A stretch of 12,744 nucleotides of DNA from an uncultured Hyphomonadaceae bacterium (GCA_938049795.1 CALLCD010000277.1:1-12744); one strand, 5' to 3'. Counted from the first letter of the stretch, positions 1-6,928 are shown. Numbers and translations are program-made. Notes: generated from the letters alone by a model not told the origin.

Positions 1-119
1 GTGACTTTACCCTCCACAAGAAACCGTCCGCCATGCCCGCCGGTCAAATCCTTCTCGCGAATGGATACAAAGGGCGCAAGGCGCGGATCATCCGCCGCGT
101 CAATCTCTATGATCTGCAT
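1..119 (-). CDS. RNA 2'-O-methyltransferase, SpoU/TrmH family (N-terminal fragment)
   Basis: Only the first 39 codons lie in the window; the gene continues past the left edge. The visible protein begins MQIIEIDAADDPRLAPF and continues with SIREKDL...GGRFLVEGKV. This is the N-terminal pattern of SpoU-class RNA methyltransferases (DPRL...Y/F..IRE.DL.....F.VEG), a substrate-binding extension in front of the SAM-binding knotted domain, which is not in the window. Enzymes of this family methylate ribose 2'-O positions in tRNA or rRNA; the target here cannot be told. I chose the ATG at 119. A GTG two codons upstream (125) is also possible, because the GGAGG at 132-136 (complement) sits 6 nt from it but 12 nt from the ATG. 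The gene starts about 30 nt after the stop of the M48 peptidase on the same strand, suggesting cotranscription. Confidence 0.7.
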   Translation of the reverse strand, partial: MQIIEIDAADDPRLAPFVSIREKDLTGGHGGRFLVEGKV

Positions 120-150
120 GCCCACCGGCCCCCTCCGCCCCGAAAATCCG

Positions 151-882
151 CTACTGGGCGTTCAATTCACGCACAGCTTTCTCAAGCTCGCGCACGCGAT
201 GGGCCGAGCTTGGATGCGTGGACAACACTTCGATCGACTGCGATTGAACCTCGGCCATCCGCCGCCAGAAATTCGCCGCTTCCTCGGGATCAAATCCGGC
301 CTTGGCCATATAGGTCAGCCCCTCGCGGTCGGCCTCAAGCTCCTGGGCCCGTCCGAACGGCAACACGGTGCCCACCCTGATCGCGCCGCTTGTAATCTCG
401 CCGCCGCGTTCGAGCACATCAATATCGGTCACCGCACCTGGCAGTTTGGCAACGCCGGACAGGACATTGGGCACAATACCGCGATTGATCCGCTCCTGAG
501 CATGGGACAGGCGGACGTGCGCGATCTCGTGCCCGATCACGGCGGCGAGCTGATCATTGTTCGCCGTGATCGCCAAAAGCCCCGTAAACACGCCAATGCG
601 CCGATTGGGCAGGGCAAAAGCGTTGACCGTTTCCGGACTGTCGAAAATGGCAACCTGCCACTCGTCGGGGTTTTCGTCCGCTGCGAGCAGAATAGCGCCC
701 GTCAGCGCGCGGACATGGAGGGTCAGCTCCTCATTGTCCAATTGCGGGATCGTGTTGACCAATTGGGTCCACTGGGCATCCGCCTTGTTATCGATACGCG
801 CGGCTGTGGCGCAGCCTGTAACAAGGCTCAAACCGAGCAGGAGGGTAAGGCTCACTTGCAGAGCTCTGATTTTGCTGGGCAT
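151..882 (-). CDS. M48-family zinc metallopeptidase, lipoprotein
   Basis: This is a 243-residue predicted lipoprotein. A short basic N-terminus and a hydrophobic stretch (about 8-20) end in a lipobox, LVTGC, with the lipidated Cys at 24. The zinc motif HEIAH lies at 118-122 with E119 as the general base. The downstream ELEAD motif at 181-185 supplies the third zinc ligand, and the family's THP..HRV element lies at 222-230. This order is that of the M48 peptidases related to E. coli LoiP and BepA, which degrade misfolded or misassembled envelope proteins; there are no TPR repeats, so it is LoiP-like in size. The protein should face the periplasm, anchored to a membrane. The ribosome binding site is weak. 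The ATG at 882 is 16 nt after the RidA stop, and the methyltransferase follows, so the three genes look like one operon. The exact substrate is unknown. Confidence 0.9.
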   Translation of the reverse strand: MPSKIRALQVSLTLLLGLSLVTGCATAARIDNKADAQWTQLVNTIPQLDNEELTLHVRALTGAILLAADENPDEWQVAIFDSPETVNAFALPNRRIGVFTGLLAITANNDQLAAVIGHEIAHVRLSHAQERINRGIVPNVLSGVAKLPGAVTDIDVLERGGEITSGAIRVGTVLPFGRAQELEADREGLTYMAKAGFDPEEAANFWRRMAEVQSQSIEVLSTHPSSAHRVRELEKAVRELNAQ

Positions 883-898
883 TATTCGTTACGCTTTC

Positions 899-1351
899 TT
901 AGTTTTTGCGGTCGCCATGTCCGCGCGTGCCTGTGCATTCGATCTCGATGCTGGCATTGGCGGCAAGGCCCGACACCGCCACCGTGGTCCGCGCGGGCGG
1001 ATTCTCAGGGAAGAATTTGACATAGGCCGCATTCATCTGTGCAAAGTCGGCAATATCGGCGAGGAAGACCTGACAGCGCACAAGGTCGGCATGCGTCGCG
1101 TCTACGGTGGCCAGCGTTGCGCCGATATTTTTAAGCGTCTGGGTGGTTTGCGGACCAATGCCGCCGCTTGGATAATTGCGGGTGCCCGGCACGCGTCCGA
1201 GATGGCCGGTGAGATAAATCGTGTCCCCAGACACCACGACAGGAGAGAAGGGCGCGGGCGGGGTTTCTGGCGAAGCGGTCGCCCCCGTCTGGGCACATGC
1301 GGATGACGCCAGAAGGGGCATGAAGAGGGCAGCAAGATAGGGCTTGAACAT
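899..1351 (-). CDS. RidA/YjgF/UK114-family protein with signal peptide
   Basis: The 150-residue product has an N-terminal export signal (hydrophobic residues about 5-17, probable cleavage after ACA at 18-20), followed by a RidA domain covering about 35-140. RidA proteins hydrolyse reactive enamine/imine intermediates to ketoacids in the cytoplasm. The conserved arginine that binds the substrate carboxylate appears in NPPARTTV (R121), and the closing strand reads IEIEC (136-140), as in RidA (IEIEA). The usual SGQ segment is TGH (48-50), so the active-site rim differs from classical RidA and deaminase activity is not assured. Export is odd for this family, since the known substrates are cytoplasmic. 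The start ATG is preceded by CAGGA about 9 nt upstream. The gene is first in a probable leftward operon with the M48 lipoprotein and RNA methyltransferase, and is divergent from the 1472 gene. Confidence 0.87.
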   Translation of the reverse strand: MFKPYLAALFMPLLASSACAQTGATASPETPPAPFSPVVVSGDTIYLTGHLGRVPGTRNYPSGGIGPQTTQTLKNIGATLATVDATHADLVRCQVFLADIADFAQMNAAYVKFFPENPPARTTVAVSGLAANASIEIECTGTRGHGDRKN

Positions 1352-1471
1352 GGGACATCCTGACGGTTCCAGATGCCCTTCAAGCTACGCCAAAACGGGC
1401 CGCGCCGGTAGACGAGATCGCCATTTTGTAGGAAACTCAAGCGATTGTGACTGACTGGGAGGGACGGGTGT

Positions 1472-1996
1472 ATGACGCATCTGGATTATGAGGAGCCGCC
1501 GAAGAAGCGGTTTCCATGGGGCTGGGTCATTGGCGGGATTGTGCTTTTGCTGTTTGGCGCGTGCAGCTTTGCCCTTGTCGGCACGTTTAAGAATATCGGC
1601 GATGTGAAACCAATGAATGACGCCTTTATCGCTGAGGTTTTCGCCAGCGAGCTGCCTCGCGTGAGCGAAGGCTATTATTCAGAGACAAGCAATGTGACAG
1701 ATGATCTGCTGGCTCCGATGAATTTGATGATTACCACGCTCGGCGCTCCCGAAGAGATTGGCGAGACGAGCTGTTCGGCAAATTCCTATGCAGGCACGGA
1801 GAAGCCGTCAGGCCAGTTCGTCACCTGTTCTGGACCGGTCACCTACGCTTCGACGCCTGCAACGCTCAAGACAATCTGGCGCAAGGAAAGCGAGGGCTGG
1901 AAACTGCTGGAATTTGCGTTCAAAGTCACAGACTTGGAAGCCTATGGGCAACTCGTCGCCGAACGGGAGCGCACCAAAGCGGCCGCCCCCGAATAG
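1472..1996 (+). CDS. membrane-anchored protein of unknown function
   Basis: I do not recognise this 174-residue protein. It has an acidic/basic cytoplasmic head (residues 1-14, with PPKKR), one strong transmembrane helix at about 15-38 (FPWGWVIGGIVLLLFGA...), and a mostly hydrophilic domain of about 130 residues predicted to lie in the periplasm by the positive-inside rule. Two cysteines in that domain, C101 and C119, could form a disulfide. The C-terminal part (WRKESEGWKLLEFAFKVTD, about 136-154) looks like the closing strands of a small alpha/beta cone-type fold, similar to NTF2-like or DUF4019-type domains; that is a guess from pattern only. GGGAGGG about 8 nt upstream of the ATG is a strong ribosome binding site and supports the start. 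It stands alone, divergent from ridA and convergent with rpoH, with 16 nt to the rpoH stop. Confidence 0.75.
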   Translation: MTHLDYEEPPKKRFPWGWVIGGIVLLLFGACSFALVGTFKNIGDVKPMNDAFIAEVFASELPRVSEGYYSETSNVTDDLLAPMNLMITTLGAPEEIGETSCSANSYAGTEKPSGQFVTCSGPVTYASTPATLKTIWRKESEGWKLLEFAFKVTDLEAYGQLVAERERTKAAAPE

Positions 1997-2012
1997 CGAT
2001 TAAGCTAAGCAA

Positions 2013-2897
2013 TCAAGCGCCGGGCAAACCCTGTTCCTTTGCCATACGCTTCATAGACTTTTGCAGCTTTTCGAACGCGCGCACTTCGATCTGGCGAATG
2101 CGTTCGCGGCTGACATCGTAAACCTCGGACAATTGTTCGAGCGTCTTAGGTTCATCGTTCAGGCGGCGTTCGGTCAGAATGTGCTGCTCGCGCTCATTCA
2201 GTTCGGCCATCGCATTAGTCAACAGATCCATGCGCGCATCATATTCCTGCTTCTGGGCAAATTCAGCGGCCTGATTGGGTTCCTCGTCAGCCAGCCAGTC
2301 CATCCACTCCATGTCGCCATCCTGCCCCATCGGCACGTTCAGCGATGCGTCAGAGCCGGACATGCGGCCATTCATCGAGATGACTTCCTTTTCGGTGACG
2401 TTCAAGCGCGTGGCAATCTCAGTGACCTGTTCAGGGCGCAAGTCGCCTTGTTCGATGGCGTTGATCTCGCCTTTGATGCGGCGCAGATTGAAGAACAGTT
2501 TTTTCTGCGCGGCCGTGGTGCCCAGCTTGACGAGACTCCATGAGCGCAGAATGTACTCCTGAATAGACGCGCGAATCCACCACATAGCGTAAGTGGCCAG
2601 CCGGAAGCCCTTATCGGGATCAAATTTCTTGACCGACTGCATCAGCCCGACATTACCCTCGGAGATGACTTCGGCAATCGGCAATCCATACCCGCGATAC
2701 CCCATTGCGATCTTGGCCACGAGGCGCAAATGGGACGTGACCATTTTCTCGGCCGCCTCGGCATCTTCATGCTCCTGCCAGCGTTTGGCGAGCATAAACT
2801 CTTCCTCTTTGGGAAGCATTGGAAATTTGCGAATTTCGGTGAGATAACGCGATAGGCCCTGTTCGGGGCTCAGCGTGATCGAAGTTGATACGGCCAT
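2013..2897 (-). CDS. rpoH: RNA polymerase sigma-32 factor (heat shock)
   Basis: This is the alternative sigma factor that directs RNA polymerase to heat-shock and envelope/oxidative-stress promoters. The 294-residue protein has region 1.2/2.1 near 15-65, the promoter-melting and -10 recognition segment FRLATYAMWWIRASIQEYIL (98-117), and the RpoH box QKKLFFNLR (131-139), which separates RpoH from RpoD and is tied to core binding and chaperone/FtsH control. The region 4.2 helix-turn-helix is at about 252-280 (TLEQLSEVYDVSRERIRQIE). The reading frame is open upstream to an ATG at 2948, but the ATG at 2897 has GGGAGG 6 nt before it and gives the normal family length, so I prefer it. A 271-nt gap to the upstream desaturase contains a hairpin terminator and a candidate promoter, so rpoH is probably transcribed on its own. 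The start codon lies in the loop of a short GGCC/GGCC dyad. Confidence 0.97.
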   Translation of the reverse strand: MAVSTSITLSPEQGLSRYLTEIRKFPMLPKEEEFMLAKRWQEHEDAEAAEKMVTSHLRLVAKIAMGYRGYGLPIAEVISEGNVGLMQSVKKFDPDKGFRLATYAMWWIRASIQEYILRSWSLVKLGTTAAQKKLFFNLRRIKGEINAIEQGDLRPEQVTEIATRLNVTEKEVISMNGRMSGSDASLNVPMGQDGDMEWMDWLADEEPNQAAEFAQKQEYDARMDLLTNAMAELNEREQHILTERRLNDEPKTLEQLSEVYDVSRERIRQIEVRAFEKLQKSMKRMAKEQGLPGA

Positions 2898-3081
2898 TTT
2901 GGCCTCCCTGTTATTTGGCGCGGCCCGTTTTCGGCACCGTGCGTCCATATTGTCTGGCCCTGATCCGGTGTCCCGCTTGGCAGCAACAGAGTCTCAAGAC
3001 CGGCACAGCTCATTTACGCGTCTGCGCCATCAATTAGATGTAGGATAGCACGGGGCGGATTAAAGGGGCGAGATACAAATT

Positions 3082-3110
3082 ATCATAGCCTCGTGATACC
3101 GTTTTGACAG
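3082..3110 (-). promoter_or_regulatory. candidate sigma-70-type promoter of rpoH
   Basis: Read on the minus strand, CTGTCA (3110-3105) and TATGAT (3087-3082) are separated by 17 nt. The first matches the -35 consensus at 4 of 6 positions and the second matches the -10 consensus at 5 of 6. Transcription would start near 3075 and leave an rpoH leader of roughly 180 nt. It lies just downstream of the hairpin that should end the desaturase transcript. This is a by-eye match; alphaproteobacterial -10 regions are variable. Confidence 0.4.
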
Positions 3111-3124
3111 GCAGCCCACGCAAA

Positions 3125-3155
3125 CCCCGCTCCAAGGGGGAAATCCGGAGCGGGG
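3125..3155 (-). terminator. GC-rich hairpin after the desaturase gene
   Basis: CCCCGCTCC (3125-3133) and GGAGCGGGG (3147-3155) are perfect 9-bp inverted arms around a 13-nt loop, starting 13 nt beyond the desaturase stop codon. On the minus strand the stem is followed only by a short TTTGCG, so it is a strong hairpin with a weak U tract. It separates the desaturase transcript from the rpoH promoter region. Confidence 0.6.
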
Positions 3156-3168
3156 CAGGGCGTGTGAC

Positions 3169-3759
3169 CTAAGCGGCCTTTTGGTAACGCGGGTTCACGC
3201 TGTCATCAAAGCGCGGGGTTGCCCCCGTGGTCCATTTGATCAGTTTTTCGGTCGTCTGGAAGAACTGGACGCGTTCGAGAACCGGGTTCAAATGATTGGT
3301 CATCACGCAATAATGGGTGTCCTTGCCTTTGCGGTGATGCTGGGCATGGTGCTTGTGCGATTGCATGAAGCCCGTCTTTTGAGCCAGCGTAATCAATCGG
3401 CCGTTCTCTTTGGGCGATTTATGGGCTGCGGCATGGACCTCATTGGCGAACATGCCGAACAGGACCGCCGATCCGGTGAACAGGTTGAGCCAGCCCACGG
3501 CCCAGAACCCGAGCAGGAACAGACCTCCAAACAGCCAAACCTCCTTGTTCCGCTGGAAAAACGAACCGTTTAGAAAACTGCGCGGCGTATGGTGATGCTG
3601 CTGGTTCTGCCGGATCGTATGCCCGAGAACCGGCCATTTCGGATTGCCATAGCGGTCCTCGAACCAGTGGAACACGCCGGTTAGAAAGTCAGCCAGATAC
3701 AGGCCGCCGGTCATTTTCAACGCCGCGCCGCTTGCGGTGCTCAACAGGGTTACAGACAT
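3169..3759 (-). CDS. lipid desaturase, CarF/TMEM189 (Kua) family; plasmanylethanolamine desaturase-like
   Basis: This 196-residue integral membrane protein carries the histidine signature of the Kua/TMEM189/CarF lipid desaturases. The motifs are ADFLTGVFHW (23-32), NQQHHHTPR (52-60), NEVHAAAHK (106-114), SHKHHAQHH (134-142) and DTHYCVMTNHLNP (147-159), giving the many histidines expected to hold a di-iron centre. Hydrophobic segments lie at about 14-30 and 74-105. Characterised members (Myxococcus CarF, human PEDS1) introduce the vinyl-ether double bond that makes plasmalogens from alkyl-ether phospholipids; CarF is needed for singlet-oxygen/light signalling in Myxococcus. Whether this protein uses the same substrate is inference. 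The frame is open to 3825, but the ATG at 3759 has GAGGAGG about 6 nt upstream and is preferred. It lies between rluD and rpoH on the same strand with its own terminator and a 299-nt upstream region, so it is likely a single-gene unit. Confidence 0.85.
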   Translation of the reverse strand: MSVTLLSTASGAALKMTGGLYLADFLTGVFHWFEDRYGNPKWPVLGHTIRQNQQHHHTPRSFLNGSFFQRNKEVWLFGGLFLLGFWAVGWLNLFTGSAVLFGMFANEVHAAAHKSPKENGRLITLAQKTGFMQSHKHHAQHHRKGKDTHYCVMTNHLNPVLERVQFFQTTEKLIKWTTGATPRFDDSVNPRYQKAA

Positions 3760-3820
3760 GGTATCCTCCTCACAGGTTTGGTCAGAAACAACTGCTTCTG
3801 CATGTTTGTGAGTGTTTACT

Positions 3821-3850
3821 TGCATATCAAATAAGGCGAGAATGTGGCAA
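3821..3850 (-). promoter_or_regulatory. weak candidate promoter of the desaturase gene
   Basis: On the minus strand, TTGCCA (3850-3845, 5 of 6 to the -35 consensus) is followed after 18 nt by TATGCA (3826-3821, 3 of 6 to the -10). It would start transcription about 55 nt before the preferred ATG. Directly upstream, TTAA-N7-GTAAC (3878-3863 on the minus strand) differs by one base from the CtrA box TTAA-N7-TTAAC of Caulobacter-like bacteria. Both are by-eye calls. Confidence 0.25.
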
Positions 3851-3880
3851 AGTGAGCGTTTAGTTACGTCATGGTTAAGA

Positions 3881-3898
3881 TTAGAAATGGGGTTCTAA
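3881..3898. repeat. inverted repeat TTAGAA-N6-TTCTAA
   Basis: Perfect 6-bp arms (3881-3886 and 3893-3898) flank ATGGGG in the 299-nt gap between rluD and the desaturase. The outer bases continue the symmetry with one extra A in the right arm (GATTAGAA against TTCTAAATC). It lies about 30 nt upstream of the candidate -35 of the desaturase and could be an operator; no regulator can be named. Confidence 0.4.
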
Positions 3899-3907
3899 AT
3901 CAGCCGA

Positions 3908-3940
3908 AAACAGCCTGTTTCCCCATCAGTTAAGGGGAAA
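3908..3940. repeat. two overlapping dyads: AAACAG-C-CTGTTT and TTTCCCC-N9-GGGGAAA
   Basis: The first dyad (3908-3920) has perfect 6-bp arms around a single C and looks like a compact protein-binding site. The second (3918-3924 paired with 3934-3940) has perfect 7-bp arms around a 9-nt loop and shares the bases TTT with the first. The second could be a terminator for rluD, whose stop is about 120 nt away, but neither strand has a run of T after the stem. The two may instead form one regulatory region together with the dyad at 3881-3898. Confidence 0.4.
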
Positions 3941-4058
3941 AGCCGGCACCGTTCTGCCACCAGACACGTCATCTATGGTTAAGCGTGCGCCGTGCGTCCA
4001 GTATGATTTGGGCCGTCGCCAGATTTTATTTTGGCAAAACGCCCCTGATCAGCCCACC

Positions 4059-5078
4059 CTAATCGTCTTTCGGCATCTTCTTCAGCGCTTTGGCGAGCGA
4101 GGTCATATCGTCGGGCATTGCCACTTTGAACGAGACATCCTTGCCCGTGATCGGATGGGTAAAGCCGAGACTGGCCGCATGCAGCGCTTGCCGGTCAAAG
4201 CTGCGCGCGAGCCGTTTGGCAATGTCGAACGCGTCACCCGCACCATGCGCTTTGATCCCCTTATTGCGGGCATAGACCGGATCTCCGATCAGCGGCGCGC
4301 CGATATGGCTCATATGGACACGGATCTGATGGGTGCGGCCCGTCTCGAGCCGGCATTCGATTTTCGCCGCAGCGGGCAGCCCGGCCGTCTTGTCGAGCAT
4401 GCCATAAGTCTCAAGCGCCTTGTAATGGGTGATCGCATGCCGCCCCGCGCCGCTTTCAGGGTTTTTGACAACCGCCATTTTCTTCCGGTCCGCGTTCGAG
4501 CGCGCCAGACGGGTCTCGATCGTGCCGACCAGCGGACGCGGCGCACCCCGTGTCAGCGCCACATAGGTCCTCTCCATTGTATGTTCGGCAAACATTTTCG
4601 ACAGGCCCGCATGCGCGGCATCGGATTTGGCCACCACCATGACGCCGCTCGTCAGCTTGTCGATGCGGTGGACGATGCCGGGCCGTTCGACCCCGCCAAT
4701 GCCGGTCAGCTCGCCCTTGCAATGATGCAACAGTGCATTGACCAGCGTGCCCGTCCAGCTGCCAGGCGCAGGATGGACGGCCATGCCAATCGGCTTGTTG
4801 ACGATGATCAGGTCAGCGTCCTCGTGCAGAATGTCGAGCGGAATGTCCTCCGGCTCTGGTACGGCGGGCACGGGGTCGGGCACTTGCAATTCATAAACGC
4901 CGGTTGCGATGATCTTCGCGCGCGGGTCGCGGACAATCTGGCCGTCCACTTTCAGCGCCCCTGACTGGATCAGGGATTTGACGCGTGATCGCGAAACGGC
5001 CTCACATTTTTCAGAAAGCCAAAGGTCGAGCCGCGCGCCAGAATCGTCGCCGGTTGCAGTTGCAGAGAAAATATCCAT
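4059..5078 (-). CDS. rluD: 23S rRNA pseudouridine synthase, RluA/RluD family
   Basis: This is a 339-residue pseudouridine synthase of the RluA family, which isomerises specific uridines in the 23S rRNA. RluD of E. coli modifies positions 1911/1915/1917 in helix 69. An N-terminal S4 RNA-binding domain spans about 14-65 (RLDLWLSEK...SRSRVKSLIQSGALKVDG). The catalytic motif PGIVHRIDKLTSG (133-145) has the nucleophile D140; the common form is HRLD, and Ile is a conservative change. The family motif GRTHQIRVH is at 247-255, followed by PLIGDPVYA (262-270). Adjacency to rpoH on the same strand is the usual alphaproteobacterial arrangement and supports RluD over RluA or RluC, although here a desaturase gene lies between them. 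The ribosome binding site before the ATG is poor. The start is divergent from phoD, with about 60-100 nt shared upstream. Confidence 0.92.
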   Translation of the reverse strand: MDIFSATATGDDSGARLDLWLSEKCEAVSRSRVKSLIQSGALKVDGQIVRDPRAKIIATGVYELQVPDPVPAVPEPEDIPLDILHEDADLIIVNKPIGMAVHPAPGSWTGTLVNALLHHCKGELTGIGGVERPGIVHRIDKLTSGVMVVAKSDAAHAGLSKMFAEHTMERTYVALTRGAPRPLVGTIETRLARSNADRKKMAVVKNPESGAGRHAITHYKALETYGMLDKTAGLPAAAKIECRLETGRTHQIRVHMSHIGAPLIGDPVYARNKGIKAHGAGDAFDIAKRLARSFDRQALHAASLGFTHPITGKDVSFKVAMPDDMTSLAKALKKMPKDD

Positions 5079-5179
5079 TCATGTATTTAGCAGGTCTGGC
5101 CCGACTTCGTAAAGTTTCGTCTCACTTGCGTTACAATTAAATGATAGGAACACCCCGTGGCGATATGGATGGATACCTT

Positions 5180-6898
5180 ATGACGAGATTGACGCGACGC
5201 CGATTGCTGGTTCTGTCAGGCGGCGGAGCAGGGCTCGCGGCCTGCCAAACCGGTGGCAAGGTGGCACCGCCCTTTGCCGGAAAAGTCCGGTTCGATCATG
5301 GTGTGGCGTCGGGCGACGCCCTGTCTGATCGGGTCATCCTGTGGACCCGCGTGACACCAGAGCGTGTGACACCAGAGAGGGCGCGCGCAGATGCGGTCGT
5401 CACTGTGGTCTGGCAGGTGTTTGAAGACGCGGGCCTAATACGCGAAGTTCAGGCGGGCGCCGCCCAGACCTCTGCCGCGCGCGATTATACGGTGAAAGTC
5501 GATGTGACAGGGCTCACGCCAGCACGTGAGTATTTCTATGCGTTTTCCGTGTTCACCGATGTGGGCGTCATCGCCTCGCCAAGCGGACGCACGCGCACTT
5601 TGGCCACGTCCGGCACCCGTCCGGTCCGCGCGGTTTTCCTGTCCTGTTCGAATTATCCCTTCGGCCAGTTCAACGCCTATGACGCCGTTTCGCGCGAACC
5701 GGATGTCGATGTCATCATCCATCTCGGCGATTATCTCTACGAATATGGCCCTGACGGCTATGGCGGCGAGGCAGGCAAAGCACTTGGTCGCGAACATATC
5801 CCGCCTTACGAGATTACCACGCTGGCCGATTACCGCGCCCGCCATGCCCAGTACAAATCTGACAAGGCGCTCCAGCGCGCTCATGCCGCCGCCCCGTGGA
5901 TCTGCACATGGGACGATCATGAGAGCGCAAACAACAGCTACCGCACCGGCGCGCAGAACCATAACTCCGACACCGAAGGCCGCTGGAACAAGCGCAAACA
6001 ACAAGCCGTGCAAGCCTATCTCGAATGGATGCCCGTGCGGGACCCGGCGACGGGCAGGGCCAGCGCGGCGCTGTGGCGGCGGTTTGATTTTGGCGATCTG
6101 GCAAGTGTGTTATGCCTTGAAACGCGGCTGACCGGCCGGTCCGAAGAGATCAGCTGGAACGCCAGACTGGCCGATATAGAGCCTGCTGCCCTTAGAGATG
6201 TGGCACGCGACACACTGCAAGATGTGAACGCCCCGGGCCGGACCATGCTGGGGGCTGCGCAGGAAGACTGGCTGGCCGAGCAATTGGCAAGTTCAGCAAC
6301 CGGTGGCAAAATCTGGCAAGTGCTCGCCAATCAGGTCATCATGGCGCGCGCCGAGTTTCCCGACTTTAACCGGACGCTGACACCGGCTCAAATTGAAGGC
6401 GCGATTGCGGGCGCTGGCGCAAATGGAGCCATTATCAAAAGACTGCTCGGGCTTTCCGCGCTAGATGTGCCGTCAAATCTTGATGCATGGGACGGCTTCC
6501 CCGCCGCGCGCGAGCGGCTCTATGCGGCGGCAAAATCGGCCGGAGCCTCACTGGTCACTCTGACAGGGGACACCCATACGGGCTGGGCGAACCGCCTTGT
6601 TGATGCAAGCGGCGAGGCGCGCGGGGTCGAGTTCGGCTGCACCTCGGTCACCTCACCCGGATTGGGCGATATTCTGCAAGGCGTCGAAGGGGTCGGGCAG
6701 ATGTTTGCCGACACCAATGAGGATGTCGAATGGTTCGATCCCGATGGCAACGGGTATTCTATCCTTGAATTGACGGCTGAAACGGCGCGGGTGGACTTCT
6801 TTAAAGTCTCCACAATTACCGATCGGAACTATTCGGTCTCCCGTACCGCAGGCTTCCAAACGCAAAAGCAGGCCCCGGGCACACTAAATCCGGTCTAG
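5180..6898 (+). CDS. phoD: PhoD-family alkaline phosphatase / phosphodiesterase, Tat-exported lipoprotein
   Basis: The enzyme releases phosphate from phosphomono- and diesters outside the cytoplasm using a Ca/Fe centre. From the ATG at 5180 the 572-residue protein opens MTRLTRRRLLVLSGGGAGL with a twin-arginine motif and then AAC, so Cys22 may be lipidated. A PhoD N-terminal domain follows (FDHGVASGDALSDRVILWTR, about 38-57). The metallophosphatase domain shows SCSN (155-158), HLGDYLYEYG (181-190), TWDDHESANN (243-252), GRWNKRKQQAVQAYLEWMP (267-285), LANQ (about 382-385) and TLTGDTHTGWAN (460-471). The frame also contains ATGs at 5141 and 5165; I prefer 5180 because the Tat motif then lies at the very N-terminus. 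Residues 58-67 are a duplicated VTPER. No Pho box was recognised. It is convergent with the lactonase-like gene, leaving 30 nt between stops. Confidence 0.92.
   Translation: MTRLTRRRLLVLSGGGAGLAACQTGGKVAPPFAGKVRFDHGVASGDALSDRVILWTRVTPERVTPERARADAVVTVVWQVFEDAGLIREVQAGAAQTSAARDYTVKVDVTGLTPAREYFYAFSVFTDVGVIASPSGRTRTLATSGTRPVRAVFLSCSNYPFGQFNAYDAVSREPDVDVIIHLGDYLYEYGPDGYGGEAGKALGREHIPPYEITTLADYRARHAQYKSDKALQRAHAAAPWICTWDDHESANNSYRTGAQNHNSDTEGRWNKRKQQAVQAYLEWMPVRDPATGRASAALWRRFDFGDLASVLCLETRLTGRSEEISWNARLADIEPAALRDVARDTLQDVNAPGRTMLGAAQEDWLAEQLASSATGGKIWQVLANQVIMARAEFPDFNRTLTPAQIEGAIAGAGANGAIIKRLLGLSALDVPSNLDAWDGFPAARERLYAAAKSAGASLVTLTGDTHTGWANRLVDASGEARGVEFGCTSVTSPGLGDILQGVEGVGQMFADTNEDVEWFDPDGNGYSILELTAETARVDFFKVSTITDRNYSVSRTAGFQTQKQAPGTLNPV
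5351..5380 (+). repeat. in-frame 15-bp tandem duplication in phoD
   Basis: Two adjacent 15-bp units, GTGACACCAGAGCGT (5351-5365) and GTGACACCAGAGAGG (5366-5380), match at 13 of 15 positions and encode VTPER twice. It lies just after the LWTR strand of the PhoD N-terminal domain, where a length change in a loop is tolerable. Confidence 0.85.
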
Positions 6899-6928
6899 CG
6901 TCTGCTCACCCTCGACAGGCCGGACCAG

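Noticed and set aside
1..1020. A 339-codon plus-strand open frame covering the peptidase gene
   Set aside because: It lies antisense to the M48 peptidase and ridA genes, whose motifs are clear. Its translation has no recognisable domain and is rich in His/Arg/Pro, as expected for antisense of G+C-rich genes.
3975..4964. A 329-codon plus-strand open frame opposite rluD
   Set aside because: It is antisense to rluD, which has complete S4 and catalytic motifs. The plus-strand product has no recognisable features.
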